From: Sipunculus nudus
Lineage: Eukaryota > Annelida > Sipuncula > Golfingiida > Sipunculidae
Assembly (NCBI GenBank): GCA_026874595.1
Contig: CM049321.1
Location: 49,149,297-49,213,296 of the forward strand
Reading direction: 5' to 3'
Length of the DNA stretch: 64,000 nt
In this document: positions 49,101 through 54,267 of the stretch, piece by piece
How positions within the stretch are numbered: the first letter of the stretch is position 1
Layout of the letters: the number at the start of each line of letters is the position of its first letter
The notes under the pieces: generated by a model
The model's database searches: none
What the model saw: the letters and a program-made list of their open reading frames with translations, nothing else
Told to the model about the DNA's origin: nothing
Made by a program: the position numbers and the translations under genes

Positions 49101-49891
49101 CCTTGTCTTTAGGTGAATTTGCTCAGGGATGAGTTATTTTTTTCTGTAAATGTTGTAAATGCATACATTGCTAAACTTTATCTGTTGAGATTCGATTTTG
49201 CACCCGATGGCGGTTGCAACTCTTTCAGTTTAATGTTTCTAAGTTATATTTCAGGACGATTTAAGTAGGTGTGTTTAACACAAAATGGAGCTTTCACATA
49301 AACCTTTATTCGTAAGGCTGGGCCTGGAGCCTGTCTTATCTTCGGAAACAAACAAGGGTCTCCGCGTATAAGAGCTGGAGGTAGTTCAGCCCCATCACAG
49401 ATGAGTAGCCCTCAACTCTCTATATCTTTAGTAAAGCGCTTACCCGATTGACTTGCAGTGTCACGGTTTTGAATATAAATGATAATCATTCCAAATTAGG
49501 ACAGTTCTTTCGGCCATTTAGTGATTTAAACGTCGGTGTTTTTTATTTTATCTCCAATATACAATGGCATGTTATTATACAAATCATTATATTATACAGT
49601 GTATATATTATAATATTAAGTTCCATATTATATCATGTTATATTATATATTAATTAAGATGGATATTATTGTAGCTTTATGCTTAAATGTACAATTATTA
49701 TTGTATATTTTAAATAATATGAAAATATATCATATTGCGCTTTGTTTGATTATAAATGCAGGCATCTAATTAATAATAATATTAATATTTTTATATATAT
49801 ATAATCTGATATATGTAACAAACTAACCTGCAAACGTCTGTTGGGCAAGGAAGTTACAGACCAGACATAGCAGAAACGAGGTGGACGTCAT
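1735..49891 (-). CDS. Multi-exon gene: signal peptide, 16 six-cysteine modules, pancreatic-lipase-like domain (3' end outside window)
   Basis: The gene is read as 21 coding exons on the minus strand, all with GT-AG introns and one continuous reading frame (64 + 1983 + 642 coding nt, about 896 codons). Order: signal peptide, sixteen 40-43 aa modules each with six cysteines, then the N-terminal part of a lipase domain carrying HGW, GHSLGG and GLD motifs. All module exons begin and end in phase 1, so modules can be gained, lost or skipped without shifting the frame. The lipase family (pancreatic lipase, phospholipase A1 and relatives) hydrolyses ester bonds of lipids outside the cell. The modules resemble beta-defensin spacing but could equally be a generic disulfide-rich binding module. 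The joining of exons is my reconstruction from splice sites and phase and has no transcript support. The catalytic histidine, lipase C-terminus, stop codon and polyadenylation site are beyond position 1. Confidence 0.85.
1945..3118. repeat. 32-bp minisatellite in the lipase intron
   Basis: About 26 head-to-tail copies of a unit reading TTTAACAGACATCAGATATC then GAAATAGGCCCC, 32-33 bp long, run from 2273 to 3118, with one or two older copies at 1945-1993. Units differ at scattered positions. The array lies in the intron between lipase exons 20 and 21 and is interrupted by the element at 1994-2272. Confidence 0.92.
1994..2272. mobile_element. TTAA-flanked MITE inserted in the minisatellite
   Basis: Terminal inverted repeats GGCAAAAAAAAAAGGGTATGG and its counterpart at 2249-2272 (CCATACCTTTTTTTTGCC) are flanked on both sides by TTAA (1990-1993 and 2273-2276). 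TTAA is present in each minisatellite unit, so removing the element plus one TTAA rebuilds a normal repeat junction. Internally AT-rich with a G-run. A relative lies at 4679-4995. Confidence 0.85.
3141..3396 (-). CDS. Exon 20: lipase domain, nucleophile elbow
   Basis: 256 bp, phase 0 to phase 1, acceptor ACAG, donor GTACAA. Contains FFMVDWSIWSKNWCYP, then VGQSLAAFIMDL, then IHLIGHSLGGKVSAAAA. The G-H-S-L-G word holds the catalytic serine. The V-D-W and V-G-x-x-x-A-x-F-I words are standard in pancreatic lipases and phospholipase A1. It ends AHLGNLKLGRIS, leading into the aspartate segment. Confidence 0.92.
3839..4245. mobile_element. MITE with CTGTGGTTG-type inverted termini
   Basis: The left end CTGTGGTTGCCTTATTATTC, then GCGAGG, pairs imperfectly with the right end read in reverse (CTCTGGTTGGCTTTATGTTC, then GCGAGG). 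Internal words ATTCGCGA and TCGCGAA also occur in inverted orientation. About 407 bp, no coding capacity. Target duplication is unclear. It lies in the intron between exons 19 and 20. Confidence 0.6.
4679..4995. mobile_element. Second TTAA MITE, relative of 1994-2272
   Basis: Shares the interior of the first copy: GAAATCAGTGCG, CATGAAAATAACA and AAATTGTATTATTTTA in the same order, and ends ACCATACCTTTTTTTT. The left flank is TTAA (4675-4678). The right flank TAAA looks like a mutated TTAA. Confidence 0.75.
5085..5256 (-). CDS. Exon 19: lipase domain, oxyanion-hole segment
   Basis: 172 bp. Enters in phase 2 and, using the CAG|GTCAGT donor, leaves in phase 0, as exon 20 requires. A competing donor four bases downstream (GTAAGT) would break the frame. 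Encodes KKLTFVIHGWRDSH; the V-I-H-G-W word is the conserved HG-W oxyanion segment of pancreatic-lipase-family enzymes. Residues before it (VKPSHQ-like stretch) match the expected N-terminal beta strands only loosely. Confidence 0.82.
5560..6110. repeat. Degenerate tandem repeat of about 120-150 bp
   Basis: Three loose units contain TGACCTCATTNAAATATG, GAGATAATAT and a GTTTCATGAAAATCC-like word, ending in CGCCCCATATCGGGGCG, a short palindrome. No coding signal. It lies in the intron between exons 18 and 19; the rest of that intron holds an (AC)n run near 6414-6437. Confidence 0.5.
6664..6709 (-). CDS. Exon 18: start of lipase domain
   Basis: 46-bp exon entered in phase 1 and left in phase 2, acceptor ACAG and donor GTAGGA. 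It encodes EEEGVAVMQLRLYAKG (last codon split). The V-x-L-x-L-Y word matches the first strand of pancreatic lipases, which usually read as F-x-L-Y-T-R-x-N. It is short and recognised mainly because it joins the frames of exons 17 and 19, so its exact ends are less certain. Confidence 0.65.
7478..7600 (-). CDS. Exon 17: basic six-cysteine module 16, adjoining the lipase domain
   Basis: 123 bp, phase 1-1, donor GTACAT, spacing 6-6-9-7. Begins DAKCTSKGGKCVTKQSQC and ends RKCCLPKK. Eight lysines and one arginine against two acidic residues give net charge about +7, the most basic module. It is followed by the first lipase exon. Confidence 0.87.
7695..8530. other. Unassigned GC-richer block in intron, possible solo LTR
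   Basis: The block is GC-richer than its surroundings near 7780-7890. It has a TATA-like GTATAAAG near 7897 and an AATAAA near 8446, the order seen in an LTR, and ends before an (AT)n run. I could not find matching flanking duplications or clear TG/CA ends, so this is only a suggestion. Confidence 0.2.
8531..9460. repeat. (AT)n, then a GGTTTACTGTATGTATATAT minisatellite
   Basis: (AT)n at 8532-8590 is followed by about 25-30 loose copies of a 22-30 bp unit, GGGGTTTACTGTATGTATAT with variations, to about 9260. An (AC)n run follows (9263-9293), then two more units and another (AT)n (9397-9448). Long apparent reading frames on the plus strand here are artefacts of the repeat. Confidence 0.85.
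9539..9661 (-). CDS. Exon 16: basic six-cysteine module 15
   Basis: 123 bp, phase 1-1, donor GTAAAT, spacing 6-6-8-6. Begins DAKCLQAKGTCRLPKQSC, with RGRRFKCC between C4 and the CC pair. Net charge about +4. Bounded by an (AT)n tract just upstream (9691-9752) and a minisatellite downstream. Confidence 0.85.
9662..10917. other. Intron 15, no gene seen
   Basis: Contains two long (AT)n tracts (9691-9752 and 10051-10108) separated by about 300 bp of mixed sequence that is probably old repeat. Nothing else is recognised. Confidence 0.5.
10918..11043 (-). CDS. Exon 15: divergent six-cysteine module 14
   Basis: 126 bp, phase 1-1, donor GTAAGT. Spacing is C-x6-C-x3-C-x11-C-x6-CC, so the third cysteine is moved three residues earlier than in all other modules. 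Begins DSQCHIEGGTCTPSCKKG and ends CCVSGRKGR. The 6-3-11-6 pattern is close to classical beta-defensin spacing. Net charge about +3 by my count. Confidence 0.8.
11044..12733. other. Intron 14, no gene seen
   Basis: A small perfect inverted repeat TGGCATGCATC...GATGCATGCCA lies at about 11356-11412. A short degenerate TGGACTC/CTCGGACT repeat lies at about 12570-12655. Otherwise unrecognised AT-rich sequence. Confidence 0.5.
12734..12859 (-). CDS. Exon 14: six-cysteine module 13
   Basis: 126 bp, phase 1-1, donor GTAAGC, spacing 6-6-9-7. Begins DAKCQNANGVCQITSTVC, with core GGKYFAGLCSG and end RQCCVPSDK. Fewer acidic residues than the N-terminal modules. Confidence 0.87.
13164..13292 (-). CDS. 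Exon 13: six-cysteine module 12
   Basis: 129 bp, phase 1-1, donor GTAGAT, spacing 6-6-9-7. Begins DYWCKSSNGVCQENSTAC and ends RQCCVKTQQA. Contains a potential N-glycosylation site (N-S-T) between C2 and C3. The acceptor is AG preceded by a T-rich tract. Confidence 0.87.
13505..13800. repeat. Degenerate ATATTCATCAT tandem repeat
   Basis: About ten copies of a 24-28 bp unit built from CATATTCATCATATCAGT and variants (TCTTATCATATTCATCAT). It lies in the intron between module exons 12 and 13. Confidence 0.75.
13867..13995 (-). CDS. Exon 12: six-cysteine module 11
   Basis: 129 bp, phase 1-1, donor GTGAGA, spacing 6-6-7-7. Begins DKPCAAVGGTCVMGSEPC and ends CCVPEPPDAG with a proline-containing tail. 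It is clearly diverged: the Gln after C2 is replaced by Val and the C3-C4 loop is shorter. It is GC-richer than the surrounding intron. Confidence 0.85.
14193..14805. mobile_element. 613-bp MITE with CCTAGGTC termini
   Basis: The left end CCTAGGTCGGTCTTTCCACG pairs with the reversed right end CCTAGGTCTGACTTACCACG. Both sides are flanked by TAAG (14189-14192 and 14806-14809), a likely 4-bp target duplication. The interior is full of CACGTT/AACGTG words in both orientations and a GTAACGTAACGTAACG stretch, so it can fold back along much of its length. No open frame. Confidence 0.75.
15476..15595 (-). CDS. Exon 11: six-cysteine module 10
   Basis: 120 bp, phase 1-1, donor GTAAGT, spacing 6-6-8-7. 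Begins DSKCNAVSGVCQQDSAAC and ends RRCCAPYD. It is intermediate between the 120-bp group and the more divergent downstream modules. Confidence 0.88.
15641..15713. repeat. (CT)n-(AT)n compound microsatellite
   Basis: CTCTCT run followed by an AT run, about 45 bp upstream of exon 11 in the intron; another (AT)n lies at 15858-15902 and one at 16408-16450 just upstream of exon 10. Confidence 0.9.
16250..16369 (-). CDS. Exon 10: six-cysteine module 9
   Basis: 120 bp, phase 1-1, donor GTGAGC, spacing 6-6-8-7. Begins DDQCTSASGVCQEETVTC, with core NGQYQTGLCSGAATRKCC. It is nearly identical to exons 6 and 8 and is the last member of the alternating series before the more divergent modules. Confidence 0.9.
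16928..17370 (+). repeat. Two tRNA-related SINE-like copies, 297 bp apart
   Basis: The copies at about 16928-17065 and 17225-17370 share CTGTCTCGCTAGT, AAGCATGCTTTTCTAGCGAA and CGGACATGTGCG. TAGCGAAGCGG fits an A box. In the first copy GGGTTCGAACCC fits a B box; the second copy has a degraded version. This is the arrangement of an RNA polymerase III promoter in a tRNA-derived SINE. No intact tRNA cloverleaf is evident. Confidence 0.6.
17596..17724 (-). CDS. Exon 9: six-cysteine module 8 (129-bp type)
   Basis: 129 bp, phase 1-1, donor GTACGT, spacing 6-6-9-7. Begins DSGCSAVSGTCQLNTVQC and ends with tail VKNGGS. It is a member of the alternating series with exons 5 and 7. Confidence 0.9.
17725..18274. 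repeat. Short tandem repeats in intron 8
   Basis: An AAAAT pentamer run (17728-17760) lies just upstream of exon 9, and a long imperfect (AT)n lies at 17988-18047. No gene seen. Confidence 0.8.
18275..18394 (-). CDS. Exon 8: six-cysteine module 7
   Basis: 120 bp, phase 1-1, donor GTGAGT. Same protein sequence as exon 6 (DDQCTSASGVCQEETVTC start, ATRKCCVPYD end) with a few synonymous differences, for example in the Thr, Leu and Cys codons. It forms the second exon of the middle B-A pair. Confidence 0.9.
19498..19626 (-). CDS. Exon 7: six-cysteine module 6 (129-bp type)
   Basis: 129 bp, phase 1-1, donor GTATGT, spacing 6-6-9-7. Begins DSACTAASGTCQINTVAC, ends with tail VKTGGS. The intron just downstream (19440-19497) is clearly similar to the intron downstream of exon 9 (17545-17595), sharing the words GATGAACGC and GAGACTGTTAATG. 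Confidence 0.9.
19835..19954 (-). CDS. Exon 6: six-cysteine module 5
   Basis: 120 bp, phase 1-1, donor GTGAGT, spacing 6-6-8-7. Begins DDQCTSASGVCQEETVTC and ends ATRKCCVPYD, with net charge about -3 by my count. The encoded residues are identical to exon 8 and differ from exon 10 by two residues (GEYKT versus GQYQT), which indicates very recent duplication or gene conversion. Confidence 0.9.
19955..22168. other. Intron 5, no gene seen
   Basis: About 2.2 kb of mostly unique-looking AT-rich sequence between module exons 5 and 6. Small inverted words AGCGCCTTAAAAGGCG (about 21150) and AAGGCGCTAAGGCTTTAAAG (about 21250) could pair. No coding or element signature found. Confidence 0.45.
22169..22297 (-). 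CDS. Exon 5: six-cysteine module 4 (129-bp type)
   Basis: 129 bp, phase 1-1, donor GTACGT, spacing 6-6-9-7. Begins DSACGAVSGTCQLNTVAC, contains TDGQYRSGLCGGPTDRQCC and ends with a short tail VKTEGS. The extra three codons over the 120-bp modules come from one residue between C3 and C4 and a longer tail. It is closely related to exons 7 and 9, with which it forms the alternating series. Confidence 0.88.
22396..22427 (-). pseudogene. Truncated module exon relic
   Basis: Minus-strand sequence matches the first 32 nt of a 129-bp type module exon (translation S-A-C-T-A-V-S-G-T-C after the split codon) and then stops, running into an (AT)n tract. The acceptor AG is replaced by TG. Closest to the exon at 19498-19626. 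It lies about 100 bp upstream of exon 5 and marks a partly deleted duplicate. Confidence 0.8.
23056..23175 (-). CDS. Exon 4: six-cysteine module 3
   Basis: 120 bp, phase 1-1, donor GTATGG. Begins DGQCDAVSGTCQEDSTAC and ends VTRRCCVPYD, with spacing 6-6-8-7. It differs from exon 3 at only a few codons. It lies 0.76 kb upstream of the first 129-bp type module. Confidence 0.88.
23505..24458. repeat. Tandem duplication of about 520 bp
   Basis: TTGCACAGTGGGAATATTAT occurs at about 23565 and 24087 (period about 522). It is followed in both by TTATTTCTTGCTT, AACGAATCTATGGCA, TTAAACATTTGTCTATACTG and TCTAACCCAGGAGGACTAAT. Both units end in TTGATATTTGTACAATCC-like sequence. The second unit is interrupted at its end by the hAT-like element. 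Confidence 0.85.
24467..26028. mobile_element. Non-autonomous hAT-like DNA transposon, 1562 bp
   Basis: The termini are inverted: CAGGGTTGGGGCCATGTAC at the left and, reversed from the right, CAGGGTTGGGGCAAGGTAC. The flanks GATTGAAC (24459-24466) and GTTCGAAC (26029-26036) are an 8-bp target duplication with two mismatches. The paralogous site at about 23936-23975 is uninterrupted and has a single GTTTGAAC. Subterminal regions are packed with CAGGTAC/GTACCTG words, which in this class can serve as transposase binding repeats. No transposase frame is seen. Confidence 0.85.
26224..26343 (-). CDS. Exon 3: six-cysteine module 2
   Basis: 120 bp, phase 1-1, donor GTAGGT. Spacing 6-6-8-7 between cysteines, beginning DGQCDAVSGTCQED and ending VTRRCCVPND. 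By my count the net charge is about -4. It is nearly the same as the module at 23056-23175. Both share 3'-flanking intron words (around 23960-24060 and 26036-26125), so they are a recent duplicate pair. Confidence 0.88.
29968..30672. mobile_element. Possible fold-back element with GACCACC termini
   Basis: The left end has TATAAACAGTGAAACATC and repeated CGACCACCTATATAAGG words. The right end, reversed, has TATACCGTGGAGCCAATG and AAGACCACCTGTCTAAT. ACCACCTGT words occur in inverted orientation on the two sides. A short relative lies near 48903-49060. Ends and target duplication are uncertain. Confidence 0.45.
30781..30956. repeat. Inverted pair of SINE heads (hairpin)
   Basis: Two copies face each other. 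The left arm runs GATGTAAATGGTATACACAG, then AGTCGGTTCACTGAAGGTGG, then TCGAATCTACGATCTTCCGA. The right arm is its near reverse complement, with about 20 bases between. Each arm of about 75 bp is the promoter-side part of the SINE at 32673-32790. The hairpin ends in (AT)n (30957-31003). Confidence 0.8.
32673..32790 (-). repeat. tRNA-derived SINE, Cys-like head
   Basis: On the minus strand TAGCCAAGTGGTAAGGC fits an A box and GGTTCGATTCC a B box. The arm CCGA-CCGCAAA-TCGG gives a seven-base loop whose positions 34-36 read GCA, the cysteine anticodon, although position 33 is C instead of U. The tRNA part is followed by a non-tRNA body (GACTTTTCTGTGTATACCAT) and an (AT)n tail region. A tRNA-Cys origin is inference. 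Confidence 0.7.
32950..33090 (-). repeat. Second, degraded copy of the same SINE
   Basis: Same body words (TTCATTGTTTATATATGGAA, ATGGTACACAGAAAAG) and head words (GGTCGGTGGCCTTCC, CTGGCTACGCCAGAT) as the copy about 290 bp to its left, with more mutations in the A and B boxes. The flanking GTATTTGCACA words are also duplicated. Confidence 0.7.
33290..37380. repeat. Segmental duplication, copy A (4.1 kb)
   Basis: Matches 39268-47562 in order. It starts at ATAATATAGGGAACTTGAAG versus ATAATATACTGAGCTTGAAG and continues through GCTACTCTAGGACAGCTCTG, then GATGGATGCACCATGCGATG, then CATGATTCTTGTACATTCAA. It contains an (AT)n at 33797-33834 and a stretch at about 34450-34745 absent from copy B. No intact gene is recognised in either copy. 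Confidence 0.85.
37685..38660. repeat. Four tandem units of about 240-270 bp
   Basis: The word CACCTGTCTG recurs near 37732, 38006, 38264 and 38540, each followed by a CCAAGATG word and CATGCCAAATTTCA. Related to the repeat at 1-630. No coding signal. Confidence 0.7.
39268..47562. repeat. Segmental duplication, copy B (interrupted)
   Basis: Same order of sequence as copy A, but split. The first 500 bp occurs twice (39268-39760 and again 40297-40590). The segment 39246-39776 is flanked by a 25-bp direct repeat containing TTCAAGTAAACTTGAACAAA. A 3.3-kb element interrupts it at 40708-44017. The rest (44022-47562) is collinear with 34000-37380. The divergence seen by eye indicates an old duplication. 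Confidence 0.8.
40708..44017. mobile_element. 3.3-kb insertion flanked by TTAA
   Basis: The ends are inverted: AGACCCAACACCCGATCC at the left and, reversed from the right, AGACCCACCCGGAG. TTAA flanks both sides (40704-40707 and 44018-44021). Copy A of the host duplication continues straight through the same point (about 33985-34010), so this is a real insertion. The interior has short open frames (such as plus 40824-41141, after a TATATAA near 40856), but I recognise no piggyBac transposase. It also contains (AT)n at 41947-41980 and 43080-43111. Confidence 0.75.
47563..48113. other. Right end of intron 2, no gene seen
   Basis: Unique-looking sequence between copy B and module exon 2. No exon or element found. 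Confidence 0.5.
48114..48233 (-). CDS. Exon 2: six-cysteine module 1
   Basis: 120 bp, phase 1-1, donor GTAAGT. Cysteine spacing is C-x6-C-x6-C-x8-C-x7-CC, with core NGQYESGLCSGG and end RRCCVPYN. This is the most N-terminal module. It is separated from the next by a 21.8-kb intron, while the other modules are mostly 0.3-3 kb apart. The sequence is intact and clearly of the same family. Confidence 0.85.
48234..49827. other. Intron 1, no gene seen
   Basis: 1.6 kb between module exon 2 and the signal-peptide exon. Contains a short fold-back repeat related to the GACCACC element (48903-49060) and a very AT-rich stretch (49550-49810). Confidence 0.5.
49828..49891 (-). CDS. Exon 1: signal peptide
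   Basis: The ATG at 49891-49889 opens 21 codons starting MTSTSFLLCLVCNFLAQQ and ending T-F-A, followed by the first base of a split Asp codon and a GTTAGT donor. A short polar start, a hydrophobic core (FLLCLVCNFLA) and small residues at the end are typical of a cleaved secretion signal. The phase-1 end matches all module exons that follow. It lies about 1.6 kb upstream of the first module. Confidence 0.8.
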
Positions 49892-50037
49892 CTTACTCCG
49901 CTGAACGCAGCCTGACGAATGATTTGTCTCCCATTGATAATCAATCTACCACACAGTGAGGTACTTTCCGATCGCGTCCGACACGGTCTGATGCTACAGA
50001 TACTCACCATGCGTAACGTGGCCTGAGATACATGTTT

Positions 50038-50045
50038 TTTTTATA
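50038..50045 (-). promoter_or_regulatory. Candidate TATA box of the modular lipase gene
   Basis: On the minus strand TATAAAAA lies about 147-154 nt upstream of the ATG at 49891, which would place transcription start near 50010-50015 and give a 5' UTR of roughly 120 nt. No splice site is needed between it and the ATG. This is a motif match in AT-rich DNA, so a different start or a non-coding first exon is possible. Confidence 0.35.
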
Positions 50046-51189
50046 AGTGAACTAGTTTTATTTTTTCATTGTATATCTGTAAGCTGTCGTCATTTGTTTG
50101 ATGCGATGAACGCCAGATGGCGCTGGTTGTCTATCACAATCTGTTAAACCTGGCTCCTGTACAGTAATCTGACTTCGATGTCCTCAAAATTAATTACTTT
50201 TGGACATTGTTTTCGTGGCCTGCTGAATAAAGGTAAAAAAACTATATGATGAAACAATTTTTTGTTACAGCCACTGGTTTTAGATTTTACATGCATAGGG
50301 ATTTCTAAGTCACCCTCGATGAATTCACCTGTTCGGCAAGACACAATTCAACCCATCTCCGGTTCGTAAACGCCTAAATCAACACGACAGCTTTAAAAGG
50401 ATACTGGGCCCCATTGATAACTAAGATACGTTTAAGCCTTATCCACTATTTATTTCTAGAATACGTTTTGACGTTTTGAGGTATGGGTACAGCGCCCCCT
50501 AGCGGTCAAATCCGGAAAATAAAAATTCCTTTTGAAATATGTGTAAGACATAATTTGTGTCAGTTTCAGAATGATTCCTGTATACTTGTGGACTCTAGGC
50601 TATCACACAGAGATATCTCGAAATATCTCGTTTGACGATAACCAAATAACACTACCTGTATGCTATCTGAAGCAAAAAAAAATCTAGACCTCTGTAGCTT
50701 TAAAACTGACATAGAAAAATCAGACCCCACATTTTCGAATATTTCCCCAAAATGCTTAACCATATTTCAGGCAAATTTAAAGCAGCCACACACCTGACGA
50801 AAGGCCTGGGAATGACAATTAAAATGAGCTACAGATGAAGAAGATACGACTAATAGTAACAAAGATATGAAGAAAAAACCGTTTTGAGTATTTTTTATGA
50901 CCTTGACCTTGACTTTCGACCTAGAATGACAAAAACAATGACTCCTGTCATTATAAATTTTCCATCAACTATGTAAGTTTGAAAGCGATTGCTGCAAAAT
51001 TGCGACCTGTAGAGAGGGAACAGACAGACAGACAGACATCCGCGACTGACCAACAAGCTTGCCGAAATCGGAGATTTACGGCAGGCAACAAGCACAACCT
51101 CTTTATTTATATTCTTTTCCCCTCTGTAAGGGACAAGAAAGGGTGCGACCTTTTCGCTTTCTGAGAACCTTCATATAGCCAAATGCTTT
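50046..51189. other. Upstream intergenic sequence
   Basis: No gene is seen. The sequence includes GCGCCCCCTAGCGG near 50490 and TGACCTTGACCTTGACTTTC near 50900, followed by CAGACAGACAGACA, words typical of interspersed repeats. Confidence 0.4.
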
Positions 51190-51725
51190 CACGCCTTAAT
51201 CACTGGGATATGGGGACGCCTTATGCAATGCAGGCTACTTAACCCTATTAACAACGTTACAAGAACCAATAAACATTATAATACGAGGACACCTTGACAA
51301 TATGAATAAGGGGAGGCATTACGCCTTAATCACTAGAATACGGGGAGGCCTTACACACTGGAATACGGAGATGTCTTAACCGCTAAAATACGTAAACGTC
51401 TTAACCACTAGAATACAGGGAGGCCTTATACACTAGAATAAGAGGACGCCTTACACATTAGAATACAGGGTGACCTTATGTTTAAAATATAAAGAGCCCT
51501 ACATATTAGAATAAAAGGAAGCCTAAACCACTATAATACGAGGATGCCATAACCTATAGAATACGGATAGGCCTAACAATTAAAATATGAAGAGCCCTAC
51601 ACACTAGAACAGAAGAAAGCATTAATCACTAGATGGCGAGGACGCCTTAACTACTGGAATACGGGGATCGTAAAAGACGAGAATACCGGGAAGTCTTAAA
51701 AACTAGAATACGAGGACACCTCTAC
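51190..51725. repeat. Degenerate minisatellite, about 31-33 bp unit
   Basis: About fifteen loose copies of a unit like CACTAGAATACGGGGAGGCC followed by TTA and A/C-rich spacers (CTTAACCACTAGAATAC). Well mutated, so old. Located about 1.3 kb upstream of the modular lipase gene. Confidence 0.8.
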
Positions 51726-51734
51726 AAAAGTTGG

Positions 51735-52060
51735 GGTTTATATGTCCTCAGATACAGCAAGTGTTGTATATTAAATGGGCGTACGATAGGCATATGGTCT
51801 GATATATTTAGATCTCCCAAGTCTAGAATCATGCACCCTAAACCTAAATCAAGCTTACACCATTCAGTACGGATATGATCTATTAATGATGTACCAGAGG
51901 TTCCCGATGACGTTTTTCATGGTATGTACACCTTAGCAATATTTCTGTCTGATAAAGGCTGATTAGCGGGTATAGTTTTCTCATCTTGGTTGGAAGCTCG
52001 CCAAATACCCACTAGCTCTACATTCAGGTCCCCAGATGTTACAATATTACCAGACTGCGA
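51735..52060 (-). pseudogene. LINE endonuclease remnant (EEP family)
   Basis: On the minus strand one frame reads GDLNVELVG, then GTSLIDHIRTEW, then DLNISDHMPIV. These fit the G-D-x-N, T-x-I-D-H-I and S-D-H-x-P motifs of the apurinic-type endonuclease of non-LTR retrotransposons. One TGA stop (near 51917) interrupts it. Upstream minus-strand sequence to about 52570 may be the rest of the endonuclease but is too degraded to assign. No reverse transcriptase follows, so only a fragment remains. Confidence 0.72.
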
Positions 52061-52689
52061 GAACATGTCATATAAATCACGTAGCACATTCAGATGTTTT
52101 TCATATTATTTTACACACTCACTGGAATAAAGTAAGTACACTGCAAAAACGTATAATTATTACACCAGTGCAAACCTGACACCTACCATGCAGTCAGCGT
52201 TGCTGGAAACTTGGCTTATCACTTGTTTATATTTCGATTTAAAGAGAATTTTACCTACACCTTTGAATTTGCTTTTAATCGTTAGGATTTGACCTGTAAA
52301 TTATCATCAAATAGCCAGTGCTCTGATATACATAGTATGTATGTTTCTTTTTGTAAGCTGATGTGTACAGGGCGATGATAACATAGCACCTCTGTACTTA
52401 GAAACAACTTGCAGAAAATGTTTTAATGATCGGAGTAACACAAACAAAATCACAGTAGGCTCTCCACTATATATTTTCATTCCACTCCTTAACTGATACG
52501 AATTCAGGCTAGATATTCTGGTGCGGCACCATGTGTCTCTGGCAACTGTTGACCAGCAATAACAAATAATCACAAATCAGCTGTGATTCATTAGGGGCAA
52601 CTGGAAACTGAAATTATTAAAGGTATATAAAAGTCTCTTCTATTATTAGTGCCTTGGGGGCTATCCCAAAACCAGGCACTGATACAGTG

Positions 52690-53900
52690 CAGATAATTTT
52701 TTGGCATCTCAATTGACACACAGTCTCTCTCAATTGCATTACCTTGTAATAAGGTACTAGAATTTAAGCAGATTCTGCATTTCTTTAGCTCATGCAAACG
52801 CGCTTTCCTTAGACAGCTACAGCGGCTTGCAGGGAAATTAAACTTGGCCTGCCAGGTTGTGCGGGGCGGTAGAGTATTTCTTACGACGCATTTTAGACAC
52901 CATAGCTAAGCTAAAGAAAGGATTCCACAGGGTCAAGCTGTCTGGTGATTTCCACAAAGACATCAGGTGGTGGCAAACCTGCCTATGTAAACATGGCTAC
53001 ATGATGTGTTCGCGGGTTGAAACGCATGTTTTTATGGATGCTTCAAACATAGCATCACGCACCCAATACCACGATGATCGGTTGTATGTTAACTGGGCAG
53101 CTGATTGGCCCAAAGTAAAATACATGTATATTATAAGAAAATGGGGGAGACATTGGGAAAATAAAAGAGTCATAGTCCACACGGACAGCTCATGTGCGAT
53201 GGGAATACTAAAGCGAGGTATCAGTGGAAACAGTTTTGTTATGCATTATTTGCGAGAGTTATCCTCACTTTCATCAAAACATAACTTTTGGCTGGAACCT
53301 GGCTTTGTGCCAGGAAAATTTAATCACATTCCTGATGGCATTTCTAGGCTTCACCAACCAGGCCAGATTTTGCGTCTGGCTTCCTGGCTTTATCAGTATC
53401 GAGTATGACCAGCGCAAATTTTGCTAGCTGACATTCAGTGACAAATGTCCAGTAAATCCTTTGTATATCTGTCCCCATAGATTCAATGGATTCAAGTGGT
53501 TGAGCGGCTTGATGAAAAAGTCAGATACTACAGCTCCTCGGACCTAGCAGACAGCACAAACAAACATATAATGTACATAGGAGAACATATTTGAAATTAT
53601 GTTTATCCCTTGGGATACAACCAATACCTGTTACGAATGATAAATTGTGTAGATTTGCAGCTTTCCTGGCACAAACCAGGAAATTTAATACGGTAAAGCA
53701 ATATCTAAATATTATACCGATTCTTCACAGGGAAGCAGGATTCCCTAATCCATTGTATGACATTTATTTCCTTCTCTGTCTCTGGACATGTAATTTTGCA
53801 CTCCGAGCAATTGCTTTTTTTTCGATAAAATGTCAAAATATGTATTATATCAACACCTCTGTCTATCTGGCAATGCAGCATTAGGTTTCTCGTAGCGTTA
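52690..53900 (+). pseudogene. DIRS-like retroelement fragment: RT end, RNase H, tyrosine-recombinase start
   Basis: Three pieces lie in order on the plus strand. At 52690-52875, FFGISIDTQS...FKQILHFFSSCKRAFL and LQRLAGKLN match the end of a DIRS-type reverse transcriptase. At 52876-53408 an RNase H domain follows, with THVFMDAS, VHTDSSCAMGIL and IPDGISRLH supplying the acidic residues, and FWLEPGFVPGKFN. At 53591-53760, LCRFAAFLAQTRKFNTVKQY and LHREAGFPNP match the N-terminal core-binding part of a tyrosine recombinase. Frames shift between the pieces, and the catalytic part of the recombinase is missing. RT-RH followed by a tyrosine recombinase is the DIRS order. Confidence 0.75.
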
Positions 53901-54267
53901 ATGTCGATGTTCCTAAATAAATGTTTACATTGCGTTAGCATCAAATGGCGGGGACAAAGTCATATGCCGCGCTATCTTATGTCTGCTTTGACTCCTGTCT
54001 CTTATTCGTATCCGCCGGTATAGGCTAAAGCCATTTCATGGTGTGTATCTGCTAACACTGGCACCTGGAGGTCATTTTGTAAACTAATTGTATATGACCT
54101 TTGTCTTGGAACTTCATTCTCCTTTTTTTTTTTACAGAACAGAAAATATTGATCACCCCAAGATTTTCATTGAAATGATTAAGATAAAGACATCAAATTT
54201 CCCCATGATAATCCTCAACTCACAAGACAACACTGACCAATGGCTTCATTATAATGAAACAGCTATA

